Positions 25,282 through 34,037 of a stretch of DNA of 37,975 nt are shown here, piece after piece (the stretch's first letter is position 1; every line of letters starts with the position of its first letter). The notes under the pieces are model-generated. The model did no database searches. It saw only the letters and a program-made list of their open reading frames with translations, and was not told where the DNA came from. Location: NCBI RefSeq assembly GCF_029335485.1, contig NZ_JARJLM010000515.1, positions 1 through 37,975 on the forward strand. Direction: 5' to 3'. Origin of the DNA: Cupriavidus basilensis. Its GTDB lineage: Bacteria > Pseudomonadota > Gammaproteobacteria > Burkholderiales > Burkholderiaceae. The position numbers and the translations under genes are program-made.

Positions 25282-26397
25282 ATGGCAGAGCAGGGCAAGC
25301 ACTTCGGCCCCGAGTATGTACGGGCGATCTCTCCGTACGTGGCGGGCAAGCCGATTTCCGAAGTGGCGCGCGAGTTCGGCCTGGATGAATCCAGGATCGT
25401 CAAGCTGGCCTCGAACGAGAATCCGCTCGGCATGCCGGAATCCGCGCGCACGGCCATTGCCGCCGCCGTGGCCGATATCGGCCGCTACCCCGATTCCAAT
25501 GGCTTTGAACTGAAGGCCGCGCTGTCAGCCCGCTTCGATGTGCCGGCCGACTGGCTCACGCTGGGTAACGGCAGCAACGACATCCTGGAAATGGCGGCGC
25601 ATGCGCTGGTCGAGCCGGGCGAATCGATTGTCTACGCCGAGCATGCCTTCGCAGTGTATGCGCTTGCCACGCAGGAAGTCGGCGCCCGCGCCATCGAGGT
25701 CAAGGCGCGCGACTACGGCCATGACCTCGACGCCATGGCTGCCGCCATCGCGCCGGAGACCCGCCTGGTCTTTATCGCCAACCCGAACAACCCGACCGGT
25801 ACCTTCCTGCCGGCCGCCGCCATCGAAGCCTTCCTGGCCAAGGTGCCGGCCGATGTCGTGGTGGTGCTGGACGAGGCCTATAACGAATACCTGGACGATA
25901 CGCAGCAATACGATTCGGTGGCGTGGGTCCGCAAGCATCCCAACCTGCTGGTCTCGCGCACTTTCTCCAAGGCTTATGGCCTGGCCGGCCTGCGCGTAGG
26001 CTACGCGGTGGCCCAGCCGGAGCTGACTGATCTGCTCAACCGTGTCCGCCAGCCTTTCAACGTCAACAGCCTGGCGCAGGCGGCGGCGGTCGCGGCCCTG
26101 GGCGACACCGCCTTCCTGCGGCGCAGCGCCGAGCTGAACCGTGCCGGCAAGGCGCAACTGGTGGCGGCGTTCGACCGGCTCGGCCTGCAGTACGTGCCGT
26201 CGTCGGGTAATTTCGTGCTGGTGCGCGTGGGCCATGATGACGGCGCCGGCGCGCGGGTCAACCTGGCGCTGCTCAAGCAGGGCGTGATCGTGCGTCCGGT
26301 GGGGAACTACAATCTGCCGCAATGGCTGCGCGTGACCATTGGCCTGCCGGAAGAAAATGCTGCCTTCATTGCCGCGCTGGAGAAGGCCCTCAGGTAA
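25282..26397 (+). CDS. hisC: histidinol-phosphate aminotransferase
   Basis: A 371-residue class I/II aminotransferase. Key signatures are KLASNENPLGMPESA near 45, GNGSNDILE, IANPNNPTGTF, LDEAYNEY, and the PLP lysine Lys230 in SRTFSKAYGLAGLRVGY. AAGGAGA lies 5 nt before the ATG. It sits among phenylalanine and tyrosine genes rather than a his operon, so it is probably the second HisC paralogue (hisC2) and may also transaminate aromatic keto acids such as prephenate or phenylpyruvate. HisC enzymes are known to overlap in this way. Sequence alone does not decide the main substrate. Confidence 0.9.
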   Translation: MAEQGKHFGPEYVRAISPYVAGKPISEVAREFGLDESRIVKLASNENPLGMPESARTAIAAAVADIGRYPDSNGFELKAALSARFDVPADWLTLGNGSNDILEMAAHALVEPGESIVYAEHAFAVYALATQEVGARAIEVKARDYGHDLDAMAAAIAPETRLVFIANPNNPTGTFLPAAAIEAFLAKVPADVVVVLDEAYNEYLDDTQQYDSVAWVRKHPNLLVSRTFSKAYGLAGLRVGYAVAQPELTDLLNRVRQPFNVNSLAQAAAVAALGDTAFLRRSAELNRAGKAQLVAAFDRLGLQYVPSSGNFVLVRVGHDDGAGARVNLALLKQGVIVRPVGNYNLPQWLRVTIGLPEENAAFIAALEKALR

Positions 26398-26506
26398 GGG
26401 CTTGCCCGCCTTTGCCGGGTAGCGGCGCGGTAAATGCGGCGCTGGCATCCGGCGGAGACGATACAATGCCGGATTCCCGAACCTCCTTGCCTGGCAGCGT
26501 ATCCCC

Positions 26507-27415
26507 GTGACCGTTCCTGCGTCCGCTCCTTATTTTTCCCGTGTCGTCATTGTCGGCGTCGGCCTGATCGGCGGCTCGCTTGCGCTCGCGCTCAAGCGCG
26601 CGGGCGCGGTCGGCACGGTGGTCGGCGTGGGCCGTTCGCAAGCCTCGCTGGAGCGCGCGCTCAAGCTGGGCGTGATCGACGAGGCGGCAACGCTGGAAGA
26701 GGCCGCCAAGGGCGCCAGCGTCATCGTGCTGTGCGCGCCGGTGGCCCAGACCTTTGCGCTGCTCCATGCACTTGAGCCGCACCTGGAGCCGGCCACCATC
26801 GTTACCGATGCCGGCAGCACCAAGTCCGACGTCATCATGGCGGCCAAGACGGCACTGGGCGACAAGGCCGCGCAGTTCGTGCCGGCGCATCCCATCGCGG
26901 GCCGCGAGTTGCACGGGGTAGAGGCCGCGCTGGACGACCTGTACGCCGGCAAGCGGGTCGTGCTGTGCCCGTTGCAGGAGAACGCCCGCATCGACGTGGC
27001 GGCCGTGCGTGCCATGTGGGAAACCGCCGGCGCGGATTGCCATGTGATGTCGGCCGTGCAGCATGATGCGGTATTCGCGGCGGTCAGCCATTTGCCGCAT
27101 CTGCTGTCCTATGCGCTGGTAGCCCAGGTGGCCAACGCCGAGGATGGGGCGCTCAAGCTCGATTTCGCCGGCGGCGGTTTTCGCGATTTCACCCGTATCG
27201 CGGCGTCTTCGCCGGAGATGTGGCGCGATATCTGTCTCGGCAACCGCGACGCGATGCTGGGCGAGCTGGCCACCTTCCAGGCGATGCTGGCGCATCTCAA
27301 GACGCTGATCGAGCACGGCAACGGCGAGGGGCTGGAGCGTATCTTCCAGCGCGCCAGCCAGGCGCGCCAGCAATGGGGCACGCTGCGCGCGCCCGCCGTC
27401 AACGTCGAACCCTGA
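26507..27415 (+). CDS. tyrA: prephenate (arogenate) dehydrogenase
   Basis: A 302-residue NAD(P)-dependent dehydrogenase that makes the tyrosine precursor. The nucleotide-binding motif GVGLIGGS (17-24) is followed by [26 protein letters not shown] and [12 protein letters not shown], all typical of TyrA. There is no fused chorismate mutase or ACT domain. The start is GTG at 26507; the ATG at 26466 is out of frame. TACAAT about 40 bp upstream could be the -10 of an internal promoter, without a good -35. It is followed after 79 bp by aroA. Whether prephenate or arogenate is preferred cannot be told from this reading. Confidence 0.93.
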   Translation: MTVPASAPYFSRVVIVGVGLIGGSLALALKRAGAVGTVVGVGRSQASLERALKLGVIDEAATLEEAAKGASVIVLCAPVAQTFALLHALEPHLEPATIVTDAGSTKSDVIMAAKTALGDKAAQFVPAHPIAGRELHGVEAALDDLYAGKRVVLCPLQENARIDVAAVRAMWETAGADCHVMSAVQHDAVFAAVSHLPHLLSYALVAQVANAEDGALKLDFAGGGFRDFTRIAASSPEMWRDICLGNRDAMLGELATFQAMLAHLKTLIEHGNGEGLERIFQRASQARQQWGTLRAPAVNVEP

Positions 27416-27494
27416 ACGCCAACGCCTCGACGCCATCAACGGAGCGGTGCGCCCTTCCTTTATAGAGAGCCGCCGGCCAACTAGCATGCAAACC

Positions 27495-28805
27495 ATGGAA
27501 CATCTCACGCTCGGCCCCTTCACTCGCGCCTCCGGTACGGTTCGCCTGCCGGGTTCCAAGAGTATCTCCAACCGCGTGCTGCTGCTGGCCGCTCTCGCGC
27601 AGGGCGAGACCCGCGTATGCGACCTGCTCGACTCCGACGATACTCGCGTGATGCTGCAGGCACTGCGCACACTGGGCGTGGCGTGGCGCCAGGAGGACGG
27701 CGCTTGCGTGGTGCGTGGCGTGGGCGGCAACTTCCCGATCAAGTCGGCCGAGCTGTTCATGGGCAATGCCGGTACGGCCATCCGGCCGCTGACTGCGGCG
27801 CTGGCGCTGCAGGGTGGCAGCTACAAGCTGTCGGGCGTGCCCCGCATGCACGAGCGCCCCATTGGCGATCTCGTCGACGGCCTGCGCCAGATCGGCGCCC
27901 GCGTCGACTATCTCGGGACAGAGGGCTACCCGCCGTTGCAGATCTCGCCCGCGCAGATCCGCATCGATGCGCCGATCCGCGTGCGCGGCGATGTCTCCAG
28001 CCAGTTCCTCACCGCGCTGCTGATGAGCCTGCCGCTGGCCGACGCGCCCGGCGGCGCCATCGAGATCGAAGTCGTCGGCGAACTGATCTCCAAGCCCTAC
28101 GTCGAGATCACGCTGAATCTGCTGGCGCGCTTCGGCATCGAGATCAAGCGGGAAGGCTGGTCGCGTTTCATTGTGCCGGCACGGGGCACCTACCGCTCGC
28201 CCGGCGAGATCTTTGTCGAGGGCGACGCATCCTCGGCGTCCTATTTCCTGGCGGCCGGCGCCATCGGCGGCGGTCCCCTGCGGGTGGAAGGCGTCGGCAT
28301 GTCGAGCATCCAGGGCGACGTCAAGTTTGCCGAGGCGCTCAACCGCATGGGCGCCAACGTGATGGCCGGCGCCAACTGGATCGAGGTCCGCGGCACCGAG
28401 CGGGACGACGGGCGCCTGCATGGCATCGAGCTGGATTGCAACCATATCCCGGACGCCGCCATGACGCTGGCGGTGGCGGCGCTATTTGCCGAGGGGCCCA
28501 CGACGCTGACCAATATTGCCAGCTGGCGGGTCAAGGAAACCGACCGCATCAGCGCCATGGCGACCGAGCTGCGCAAGCTCGGCGTCGAGGTGGAAGAGGG
28601 CGCGGATTACCTGAAAGTGACGCCGCCGGCCCGCTCCGCATGGCTGACCCCGGCCGCCGGCATCGACACCTACGACGATCACCGCATGGCCATGTGCTTC
28701 TCGCTGGCCGCGTTCGGACCGCTGCCGGTGCGGATCAATGAGCCCGGCTGCGTGGCCAAGACCTTCCCGGATTACTTCGCGGCCTTTGGCGCGGTGGCGC
28801 GCTGA
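27495..28805 (+). CDS. aroA: 3-phosphoshikimate 1-carboxyvinyltransferase (EPSP synthase)
   Basis: A 436-residue class I EPSP synthase, the sixth step of the shikimate pathway. [18 protein letters not shown] at the N-terminus, [20 protein letters not shown] (the 90s-helix region), [13 protein letters not shown] and [17 protein letters not shown] are the family signatures. [11 protein letters not shown] is the normal, glyphosate-sensitive class I form. MEHLTLGPF matches the usual family start at 27495; ATG 27486 adds three residues and is the alternative. The stop TGA directly abuts the stop of the convergent DUF2061 gene; together they read TGATCA. Confidence 0.97.
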   Translation: MEHLTLGPFTRASGTVRLPGSKSISNRVLLLAALAQGETRVCDLLDSDDTRVMLQALRTLGVAWRQEDGACVVRGVGGNFPIKSAELFMGNAGTAIRPLTAALALQGGSYKLSGVPRMHERPIGDLVDGLRQIGARVDYLGTEGYPPLQISPAQIRIDAPIRVRGDVSSQFLTALLMSLPLADAPGGAIEIEVVGELISKPYVEITLNLLARFGIEIKREGWSRFIVPARGTYRSPGEIFVEGDASSASYFLAAGAIGGGPLRVEGVGMSSIQGDVKFAEALNRMGANVMAGANWIEVRGTERDDGRLHGIELDCNHIPDAAMTLAVAALFAEGPTTLTNIASWRVKETDRISAMATELRKLGVEVEEGADYLKVTPPARSAWLTPAAGIDTYDDHRMAMCFSLAAFGPLPVRINEPGCVAKTFPDYFAAFGAVAR

Positions 28806-29033
28806 TCACGCCGCAGGCGTCAGGCCGGGTTCTCCGCCGGCGGTCGTGGACGTGCCGTGATGGCGGCGTTCGCGCCCGTCCCAGTAGCGGTCGAAGAAGT
28901 AATGCGCCACAGTATTGACTGCCGGTTCGATAAAGGTGACCGCGCCGCTGACCGCGAGGTTGCCGGTCAGCGCGTAGGTGACGCCGAAGGCGATGCCAAC
29001 GTGCATGATGCCGAACGACAGGGTCTTAGCCAT
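28806..29033 (-). CDS. DUF2061 family membrane protein
   Basis: A 75-residue protein with the DUF2061 pattern: KTLSFGIMHVGIAFGVTYALTGNLAVSGAVTFIEPAVNTVAHYFFDRYW. It has two hydrophobic segments (about 7-24 and 27-45) and a polar, Gly/Thr-rich tail. It should be a small inner-membrane protein of unknown function. I start at 29033, where the family match begins and GAGG lies 11 nt upstream; the longer frame starts at a TTG at 29126. It is reversed between aroA and cmk, and the divergent gap towards cmk holds a Fur-box-like sequence. Confidence 0.8.
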   Translation of the reverse strand: MAKTLSFGIMHVGIAFGVTYALTGNLAVSGAVTFIEPAVNTVAHYFFDRYWDGRERRHHGTSTTAGGEPGLTPAA

Positions 29034-29111
29034 GGTAGATTGCCTCGCGGAGATGCCGGTTTGACTGCCCGGGTTGCTGCTGCCTCTCAGGCGGTCCGCC
29101 ATGGAATGCAT

Positions 29112-29130
29112 GGTAATGATTCTCAATTGA
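29112..29130. promoter_or_regulatory. Fur-box-like sequence upstream of the DUF2061 gene
   Basis: GGTAATGATTCTCAATTGA matches 12 of 19 positions of the classic Fur box; the left half TAATGAT is exact. It lies in an AT-rich divergent stretch about 80 bp from the DUF2061 start and 38 bp from cmk. Iron control is only a possibility. Confidence 0.3.
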
Positions 29131-29167
29131 TTTAAGAAATCAATATTTTTATTTGTTTCAATAAATA

Positions 29168-29830
29168 ATGACTATCGTCGACGTCATCACAATCGACGGG
29201 CCCACGGCTTCCGGCAAGGGCACCGTAGCGCACAAGGTGGCCGATGCACTCAGCTTCCATTTGCTGGACAGCGGTGCGCTGTACCGCCTGGTTGCGCTCG
29301 CCAGCGAACGTGTGGACATTGACGCACAGGATGTGGAGGGGCTTGCAAAACTGGCCGCCCGCCTCGATGTGAAGTTCGGTCCCGACCGCGTCTGGCTCAG
29401 CGGCGAGGAGGTCAGCCTGGCCATCCGCGCCGAAGCTACCGGCAACCGGGCTTCGGCCATCGCGGTCCACCAGCCGGTACGCGATGCCCTGACGGCGCTC
29501 CAGCGCGGGTTTCGCAAGCTTCCCGGCCTCGTCGCCGACGGCCGCGACATGGGCACGGTGATTTTCCCCGATGCCCGTCTTAAGGTATTTCTGACGGCAA
29601 GTGTCGAAGCGCGCGCTCGCAGGCGCTATAAACAATTGATTGATAAGGGAATTTCTGCTAATATCGAAGACCTTTTGCGGGACCTTGAGTCGCGCGACCT
29701 GCGGGATCGTACCCGCACGGCCGCGCCGCTGCGTCCCGCACAGGATGCGCACTTGCTCGATACCTCCGACATGACGGTGGATCAGGCGGTGGCGCAGGTG
29801 CTGCAGTGGTACGGCGCGCCGGGTTGCTGA
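29168..29830 (+). CDS. cmk: cytidylate kinase
   Basis: A 220-residue kinase that phosphorylates CMP and dCMP with ATP. The P-loop is [11 protein letters not shown] (9-19), followed by [13 protein letters not shown] and [24 protein letters not shown], both diagnostic. Near the C-terminus [25 protein letters not shown] is also typical. No Shine-Dalgarno sequence precedes the ATG at 29168, and the upstream stretch is AT-rich. The cmk-rpsA order is conserved across proteobacteria. Here the reversed DUF2061 gene separates cmk from aroA, so cmk needs its own promoter, which I could not locate with confidence. Confidence 0.96.
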   Translation: MTIVDVITIDGPTASGKGTVAHKVADALSFHLLDSGALYRLVALASERVDIDAQDVEGLAKLAARLDVKFGPDRVWLSGEEVSLAIRAEATGNRASAIAVHQPVRDALTALQRGFRKLPGLVADGRDMGTVIFPDARLKVFLTASVEARARRRYKQLIDKGISANIEDLLRDLESRDLRDRTRTAAPLRPAQDAHLLDTSDMTVDQAVAQVLQWYGAPGC

Positions 29831-29862
29831 CCCGCGCATCCCGCCGCTGGCGGCACCGAAGT

Positions 29863-29895
29863 GCCGGCAGTGCCCTGTCATGCAGGACTGCCGGT
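29863..29895 (+). other. hairpin in the cmk-rpsA intergenic region
   Basis: GCCGGCAGT (29863-29871) pairs with ACTGCCGGT (29887-29895), eight Watson-Crick pairs and one G-T pair, with an inner CCTG/CAGG helix. Only a weak T-rich tail follows. It may be an attenuator, a processing site or part of the rpsA leader. Confidence 0.45.
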
Positions 29896-29979
29896 GTTGT
29901 TCAACCTTACCCCGCTGCCCAGGCAGACTGAGCGCGATCCTCGCGCCGGCCCGTGTACTGCGGATTGATACTCAAGTTT

Positions 29980-31674
29980 ATGTCCGACCTGCAAACTAAC
30001 GAATCCTTTGCCGCACTGTTCGAGGAATCCGTCGCCCGCTCCAATATGAAGGCTGGCGAAGTGATCTCCGCTGAAGTCGTGCGCATCGACCACAATTTCG
30101 TGGTCGTCAACGCCGGCCTCAAATCGGAAGCTTTCGTGCCGGTGGAGGAGTTCCTGAACGACCAGGGCGAACTCGAAGTGCAGGCCGGCGACTACGTCTC
30201 CGTGGCCATCGACGCGCTCGAGAACGGCTATGGCGACACCATCCTGTCCCGCGACAAGGCCAAGCGCCTGGCATCGTGGCTGAACCTCGAGAAGGCGCTG
30301 GAAGACGGCGAAATCATCTCGGGCACGGTCACGGGCAAGGTCAAGGGCGGCCTGACCGTCATGGTCAACGGCATCCGCGCGTTCCTGCCGGGCTCGCTGG
30401 TCGACGTGCGTCCGATCAAGGACACCACGCCGTACGAAGGCAAGACCCTGGAATTCAAGGTCATCAAGCTGGACCGCAAGCGCAACAACGTGGTGCTGTC
30501 GCGCCGCGCCGTTGTGGAAGCGACCCTGGGCGAAGAGCGCCAGAAGCTGATGGAAACCCTGAAGGAAGGCGCCATCGTCAACGGTATCGTCAAGAACATC
30601 ACGGACTACGGCGCATTCGTGGACCTGGGTGGCATCGACGGCCTGCTGCACATCACCGACCTGGCATGGCGTCGTGTGCGTCACCCCAGCGAAGTGCTGT
30701 CGGTTGGCCAGGAAATCACCGCCAAGATCCTCAAGTTCGACCAAGAGAAGAACCGCGTCTCGCTGGGCGTGAAGCAACTGGGCGAAGATCCGTGGGTCGG
30801 CATCTCGCGCCGCTACCCGCAAAGCACCCGCCTGTTCGGCAAGGTGACCAACCTGACCGACTACGGCGCGTTCGTCGAGATCGAAGCCGGCATCGAAGGC
30901 CTGGTCCACGTTTCCGAAATGGACTGGACCAACAAGAACGTGGCCCCGTCGAAGGTTGTCCAACTGGGCGACGAAGTCGAAGTCATGGTGCTGGATATCG
31001 ACGAAGACAAGCGTCGTATCAGCCTGGGCATGAAGCAGTGCAAGGCCAATCCGTGGGACGATTTCAGCCGTAACCACAAGAAGGGCGACAAGCTGGGCGG
31101 CCAGATCAAGTCGATCACCGACTTCGGCGTGTTCATCGGCCTGCCCGGTGGCATCGACGGCCTGGTGCACCTGTCCGACCTGTCCTGGCAAGAAACCGGC
31201 GAAGAAGCCGTGCGCAAGTACAAGAAGGGCGACGAAGTGGAAGCCGTGGTTCTGGGCATCGACGTCGACAAGGAACGCATCTCGCTGGGTATCAAGCAGC
31301 TGTCGGGCGACCCGTTCAACAACTTCATCTCGGCCAACGACAAGGGTTCCCTGGTCAACGGCACGATCAAGACCGTTGATGCCAAGGGCGCTGTCGTGCA
31401 ACTGGCTGACGACGTCGAAGGCTACCTGCGCGCATCCGAAATCTCGGCTGACCGCGTGGAAGATGCTCGCAACGTGCTGAAGGAAGGCGAACAAATCACC
31501 GCCCTGGTGGTGAACGTCGACCGCAAGTCGCGCAACATCAACCTGTCGATCAAGGCCAAGGACAACGTCGAGCAGCAAGAAGCCATGCAGAAGTTCGCGG
31601 CCGACACCGGCACGGCTGGCACGACCAACCTGGGCGCGCTGCTGAAGGCCAAGCTCGGCCAGGACAACCAGTAA
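29980..31674 (+). CDS. rpsA: 30S ribosomal protein S1
   Basis: A 564-residue protein of six S1 RNA-binding repeats, which recruits mRNA to the 30S subunit. The start [17 protein letters not shown] fits the family; the frame opens nine codons earlier. Repeats 3-6 show the full S1 pattern, for example [55 protein letters not shown] and [28 protein letters not shown]. There is no Shine-Dalgarno sequence before the ATG, as in E. coli rpsA, where S1 represses its own translation through a structured leader. Autoregulation here is inferred. It is followed by ihfB after about 30 bp. Confidence 0.98.
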   Translation: MSDLQTNESFAALFEESVARSNMKAGEVISAEVVRIDHNFVVVNAGLKSEAFVPVEEFLNDQGELEVQAGDYVSVAIDALENGYGDTILSRDKAKRLASWLNLEKALEDGEIISGTVTGKVKGGLTVMVNGIRAFLPGSLVDVRPIKDTTPYEGKTLEFKVIKLDRKRNNVVLSRRAVVEATLGEERQKLMETLKEGAIVNGIVKNITDYGAFVDLGGIDGLLHITDLAWRRVRHPSEVLSVGQEITAKILKFDQEKNRVSLGVKQLGEDPWVGISRRYPQSTRLFGKVTNLTDYGAFVEIEAGIEGLVHVSEMDWTNKNVAPSKVVQLGDEVEVMVLDIDEDKRRISLGMKQCKANPWDDFSRNHKKGDKLGGQIKSITDFGVFIGLPGGIDGLVHLSDLSWQETGEEAVRKYKKGDEVEAVVLGIDVDKERISLGIKQLSGDPFNNFISANDKGSLVNGTIKTVDAKGAVVQLADDVEGYLRASEISADRVEDARNVLKEGEQITALVVNVDRKSRNINLSIKAKDNVEQQEAMQKFAADTGTAGTTNLGALLKAKLGQDNQ

Positions 31675-31706
31675 GCATTGGTTCTTACGCCTGCTAGCGG
31701 ATGCCC

Positions 31707-32204
31707 ATGACCAAGTCCGAGCTTGTCGAAAAACTGGCTGCCCGCTTCCCGCAGCTGTTGCTGCGGGATGCGGACATCTCGGTGAAGACGATCCTCGATG
31801 CCATGTCCGAAGCGTTGGCCGATGGCCACCGCATCGAGATTCGCGGATTCGGCAGTTTTGGTCTGAACCGGCGTCCGCCACGCGTGGGACGCAACCCCAA
31901 GTCCGGCGAACGTGTGCTGGTGCCCGAGAAACGGGTACCGCACTTCAAGGCGGGCAAGGAGTTGCGCGAGCGAGTCGATCGCAGCCCGGCGCTAACGCAG
32001 TCGGGTAGCGGAGGCGCCGGTGCCGGCGTCGGCGGTAGTCACGCTGGCAATGGCAGCGGTACTGCAAATGGCGGCGCCAACGGCAACGGCCATGGCGCCA
32101 TGGCTGGTGCGGTACATGCGGCCGCGCCGGGCCAGGCCAAGCCGGCGGTGGTTGCCGGTGGCGCCATGAGCGATGACGGCGGGCTGAAGCTGGCCCGCTC
32201 CTGA
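31707..32204 (+). CDS. ihfB: integration host factor beta subunit with long Gly/Ala tail
   Basis: A 165-residue DNA-bending protein. Residues 1-92 are a complete IHF-beta: [15 protein letters not shown], the [27 protein letters not shown] arm region and [14 protein letters not shown]. It should pair with IhfA and bend DNA at promoters, recombination sites and origins. Residues 93-165 are low-complexity, rich in Gly, Ala, Asn and His, and roughly double the usual length of about 94-110. I start at the second Met (31707), which matches the family; ATG 31701 would add Met-Pro. The rpsA-ihfB order is conserved, and a strong terminator follows. Confidence 0.95.
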   Translation: MTKSELVEKLAARFPQLLLRDADISVKTILDAMSEALADGHRIEIRGFGSFGLNRRPPRVGRNPKSGERVLVPEKRVPHFKAGKELRERVDRSPALTQSGSGGAGAGVGGSHAGNGSGTANGGANGNGHGAMAGAVHAAAPGQAKPAVVAGGAMSDDGGLKLARS

Positions 32205-32250
32205 GTCACCGCGTTCGCTCGCGAAGTGCCTGCGATGTGTCTGGATAGTC

Positions 32251-32281
32251 GAAAAAGCGCCCCGATCCGGGGCGCTTTTTC
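32251..32281. terminator. strong symmetrical terminator after ihfB
   Basis: A perfect 14-bp stem (GAAAAAGCGCCCCG 32251-32264 with CGGGGCGCTTTTTC 32268-32281) closes a 3-nt loop. It has a T run in both directions, so it can stop transcription from either side. It divides the rpsA-ihfB unit from lapA. Confidence 0.95.
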
Positions 32282-32290
32282 ATTATGGCG

Positions 32291-32334
32291 TCGTACAAGA
32301 CGTTACCTTTAGTACGAGGCGATTCCGCTACAAT
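32291..32334 (+). promoter_or_regulatory. possible lapA promoter with inverted repeat
   Basis: TACAAT (32329-32334) is a likely -10 element after the ihfB terminator. Just upstream TCGTAC (32291-32296) and GTACGA (32312-32317) form a 6-bp inverted repeat over the -35 zone. No standard -35 hexamer is seen. This is the only promoter-like sequence found between the terminator and lapA. Confidence 0.35.
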
Positions 32335-32417
32335 GCCGGGAATCCACCGAGGGGCCCCGCCCGCCGGCGTTCGCGTCACCGGAGTCCGAGTCATCCCATC
32401 TTCCGTATGAAGCCCGC

Positions 32418-32744
32418 ATGAAACTTGTCGCCTGGATCATCCGTATCGTCCTGTTTGCGCTGCTGTTCGTGCTGGCGCTGCGCAATACCGCCGATGTCTC
32501 GCTGCAGCTGTTCTTCGATGCCGTGTGGCGTGCGCCGCTGATCCTGATCCTGCTGGCGGCCTTCGGCCTCGGCATCCTCGCCGCGCTGGCGGCGGTTGCG
32601 CCCGCGCTGATGCGCCAGCGCCTGGAGGCGGGGCGCTTGCGGCGCGCGCTCGGTGAAGCGCGCAGCCAGGCCGCGGAAAATGCACGTGAACCGCAGGCGG
32701 CGGGTTCCGGCATTCCTTACAACGTAGTTGGCCCGAAAGTTTGA
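32418..32744 (+). CDS. lapA: lipopolysaccharide assembly protein A
   Basis: A 108-residue inner-membrane protein of the LapA (DUF1049) family. It has two membrane segments (about 3-20 and 40-65). Between them ALRNTADVSLQLFFDAVWRAPLILILLAAFGLGILAALAA follows the family pattern, and a cytoplasmic Arg/Ala-rich helical tail comes after. In E. coli LapA works with LapB to control LPS synthesis through turnover of LpxC. The gap to lapB is 3 bp, and both reappear together in many proteobacteria. The start at 32418 gives the normal family N-terminus. The lapA-lapB pair is the strongest support for the name. Confidence 0.88.
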   Translation: MKLVAWIIRIVLFALLFVLALRNTADVSLQLFFDAVWRAPLILILLAAFGLGILAALAAVAPALMRQRLEAGRLRRALGEARSQAAENAREPQAAGSGIPYNVVGPKV

Positions 32745-32747
32745 GCA

Positions 32748-33995
32748 ATGATTTTTGAAACCTGGTGGCTGCTCGCGCTGCCGCTCATTTTCGGCCTGGG
32801 CTGGATGGCTGCGCGCTTCGACGCGCGCCAGCTCATGAGCGAGCAGGGCGCGTTGCCGCGCTCCTATTTCAAGGGGCTGAATTTTCTGCTCAATGAGCAG
32901 CCGGACCAAGCCATCGATGCGTTTATCGAGGTGGTGCGGCTCGACCCCGAGACCACCGAGCTGCACTTTGCGCTGGGTGCGCTGTTCCGCCGGCGCGGCG
33001 AGACCGAACGCGCCATCCGCGTGCACCAGAACCTGGCCAGCCGCCAGGACCTCCCCGATGCCGAACGTGAGCATGCACTCTTCGAGCTGGGACAGGATTT
33101 CCTGCGCGCGGGTCTGCTCGATCGTGCGGAGGAATCGCTGCGGCGGCTGATGTCCGGCCCCTACGCGGCGCCGGCCAAGCACGTGCTCCTGGAGCTCTAC
33201 GAAGTCGAAAAGGAGTGGAAGAAAGCCATCGATGCGGCGCGTGAGCTGCAGCCGCTGGAACACAAAGACTACAGCGTGCAGATTGCCCAGTTCTGCTGCG
33301 AACTGGCGCAGGATGCGCTGCAGCGCAAGCAGCCGGAGGAGGCGGTCGGCTGGTTGCAGCAGGCGATCAAGGAAAACCCGGCAAATGTGCGCGCGCCGAT
33401 GCTGTTGGGCGACGTCGCCATGGCGGCGGGCGACGCCCAGGGTGCGCTCGGGCGCTGGCTCGGCATCGAACAGCAGGATGCGTCCTTCCTGCCGCTGGTG
33501 GCGGACCGCGTGGTCAAGGCTTACCGCCAGCTTGGCGATAACGGCCAGGCGCTGGCGTGGCTACGCGGCCTGCTCAAGACCAGCCTGGCTGCCGAGTTGC
33601 TCGACAGCGCCTATCGCGCCGAGTTGGAATTGCATGGTGCGCACGCCGCCGCCGCGCTGATGCGGGAGCAATTGCGCCGTCAGCCCTCGCTGCAGGCGCT
33701 GACCAAGTATTTCGAGGCACAGGCAGCCGAGGCCGCCGAGGCGGCGCCAGCCGCAGCCGGCGAAACCGGCGACTCGGGTGCCGCCGTGGCGCAGGCGCAG
33801 CAGGCAGCCGGCCAGGACACCGGGCAGGTGCAGGAGGTGTCTGCGATCCGCGACCTGCTGCAGCATCGCACGCGCAACCTGGCCCGCTACACCTGCCGCG
33901 AGTGTGGCTTCCGCGCACGATTGTTCTATTGGCAGTGCCCCGGCTGCAACCGCTGGGAAACCTACGCACCGCGCCGTACCGAGGCGCTCGGTTGA
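32748..33995 (+). CDS. lapB: lipopolysaccharide assembly protein B (LapB/YciM)
   Basis: A 415-residue inner-membrane-anchored protein with an N-terminal membrane helix (about 4-21), a series of TPR repeats (from YFKGLNFLLNEQPDQAIDAFIEVVRLDPET onward, about 40-340) and a C-terminal rubredoxin-like metal site (YTCRECGFRARLFYWQCPGC; Cys383, Cys386, Cys397, Cys400). In E. coli LapB presents LpxC to FtsH so that LPS and phospholipid synthesis stay balanced. An Ala/Glu/Gln-rich insert (about 325-365) between the TPR and metal site is longer than I expect for the family. It starts 3 bp after lapA. Confidence 0.93.
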   Translation: MIFETWWLLALPLIFGLGWMAARFDARQLMSEQGALPRSYFKGLNFLLNEQPDQAIDAFIEVVRLDPETTELHFALGALFRRRGETERAIRVHQNLASRQDLPDAEREHALFELGQDFLRAGLLDRAEESLRRLMSGPYAAPAKHVLLELYEVEKEWKKAIDAARELQPLEHKDYSVQIAQFCCELAQDALQRKQPEEAVGWLQQAIKENPANVRAPMLLGDVAMAAGDAQGALGRWLGIEQQDASFLPLVADRVVKAYRQLGDNGQALAWLRGLLKTSLAAELLDSAYRAELELHGAHAAAALMREQLRRQPSLQALTKYFEAQAAEAAEAAPAAAGETGDSGAAVAQAQQAAGQDTGQVQEVSAIRDLLQHRTRNLARYTCRECGFRARLFYWQCPGCNRWETYAPRRTEALG

Positions 33996-34037
33996 CGCTC
34001 TTGCGTCGCACGCCAATCCCTATCTGGAGTACAAGTT

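Noticed and set aside
19011-25302. Long minus-strand open frames opposite gyrA, serC and pheA
   Set aside because: They run across gene boundaries, have shadow-frame composition and conflict with well-recognised plus-strand genes.
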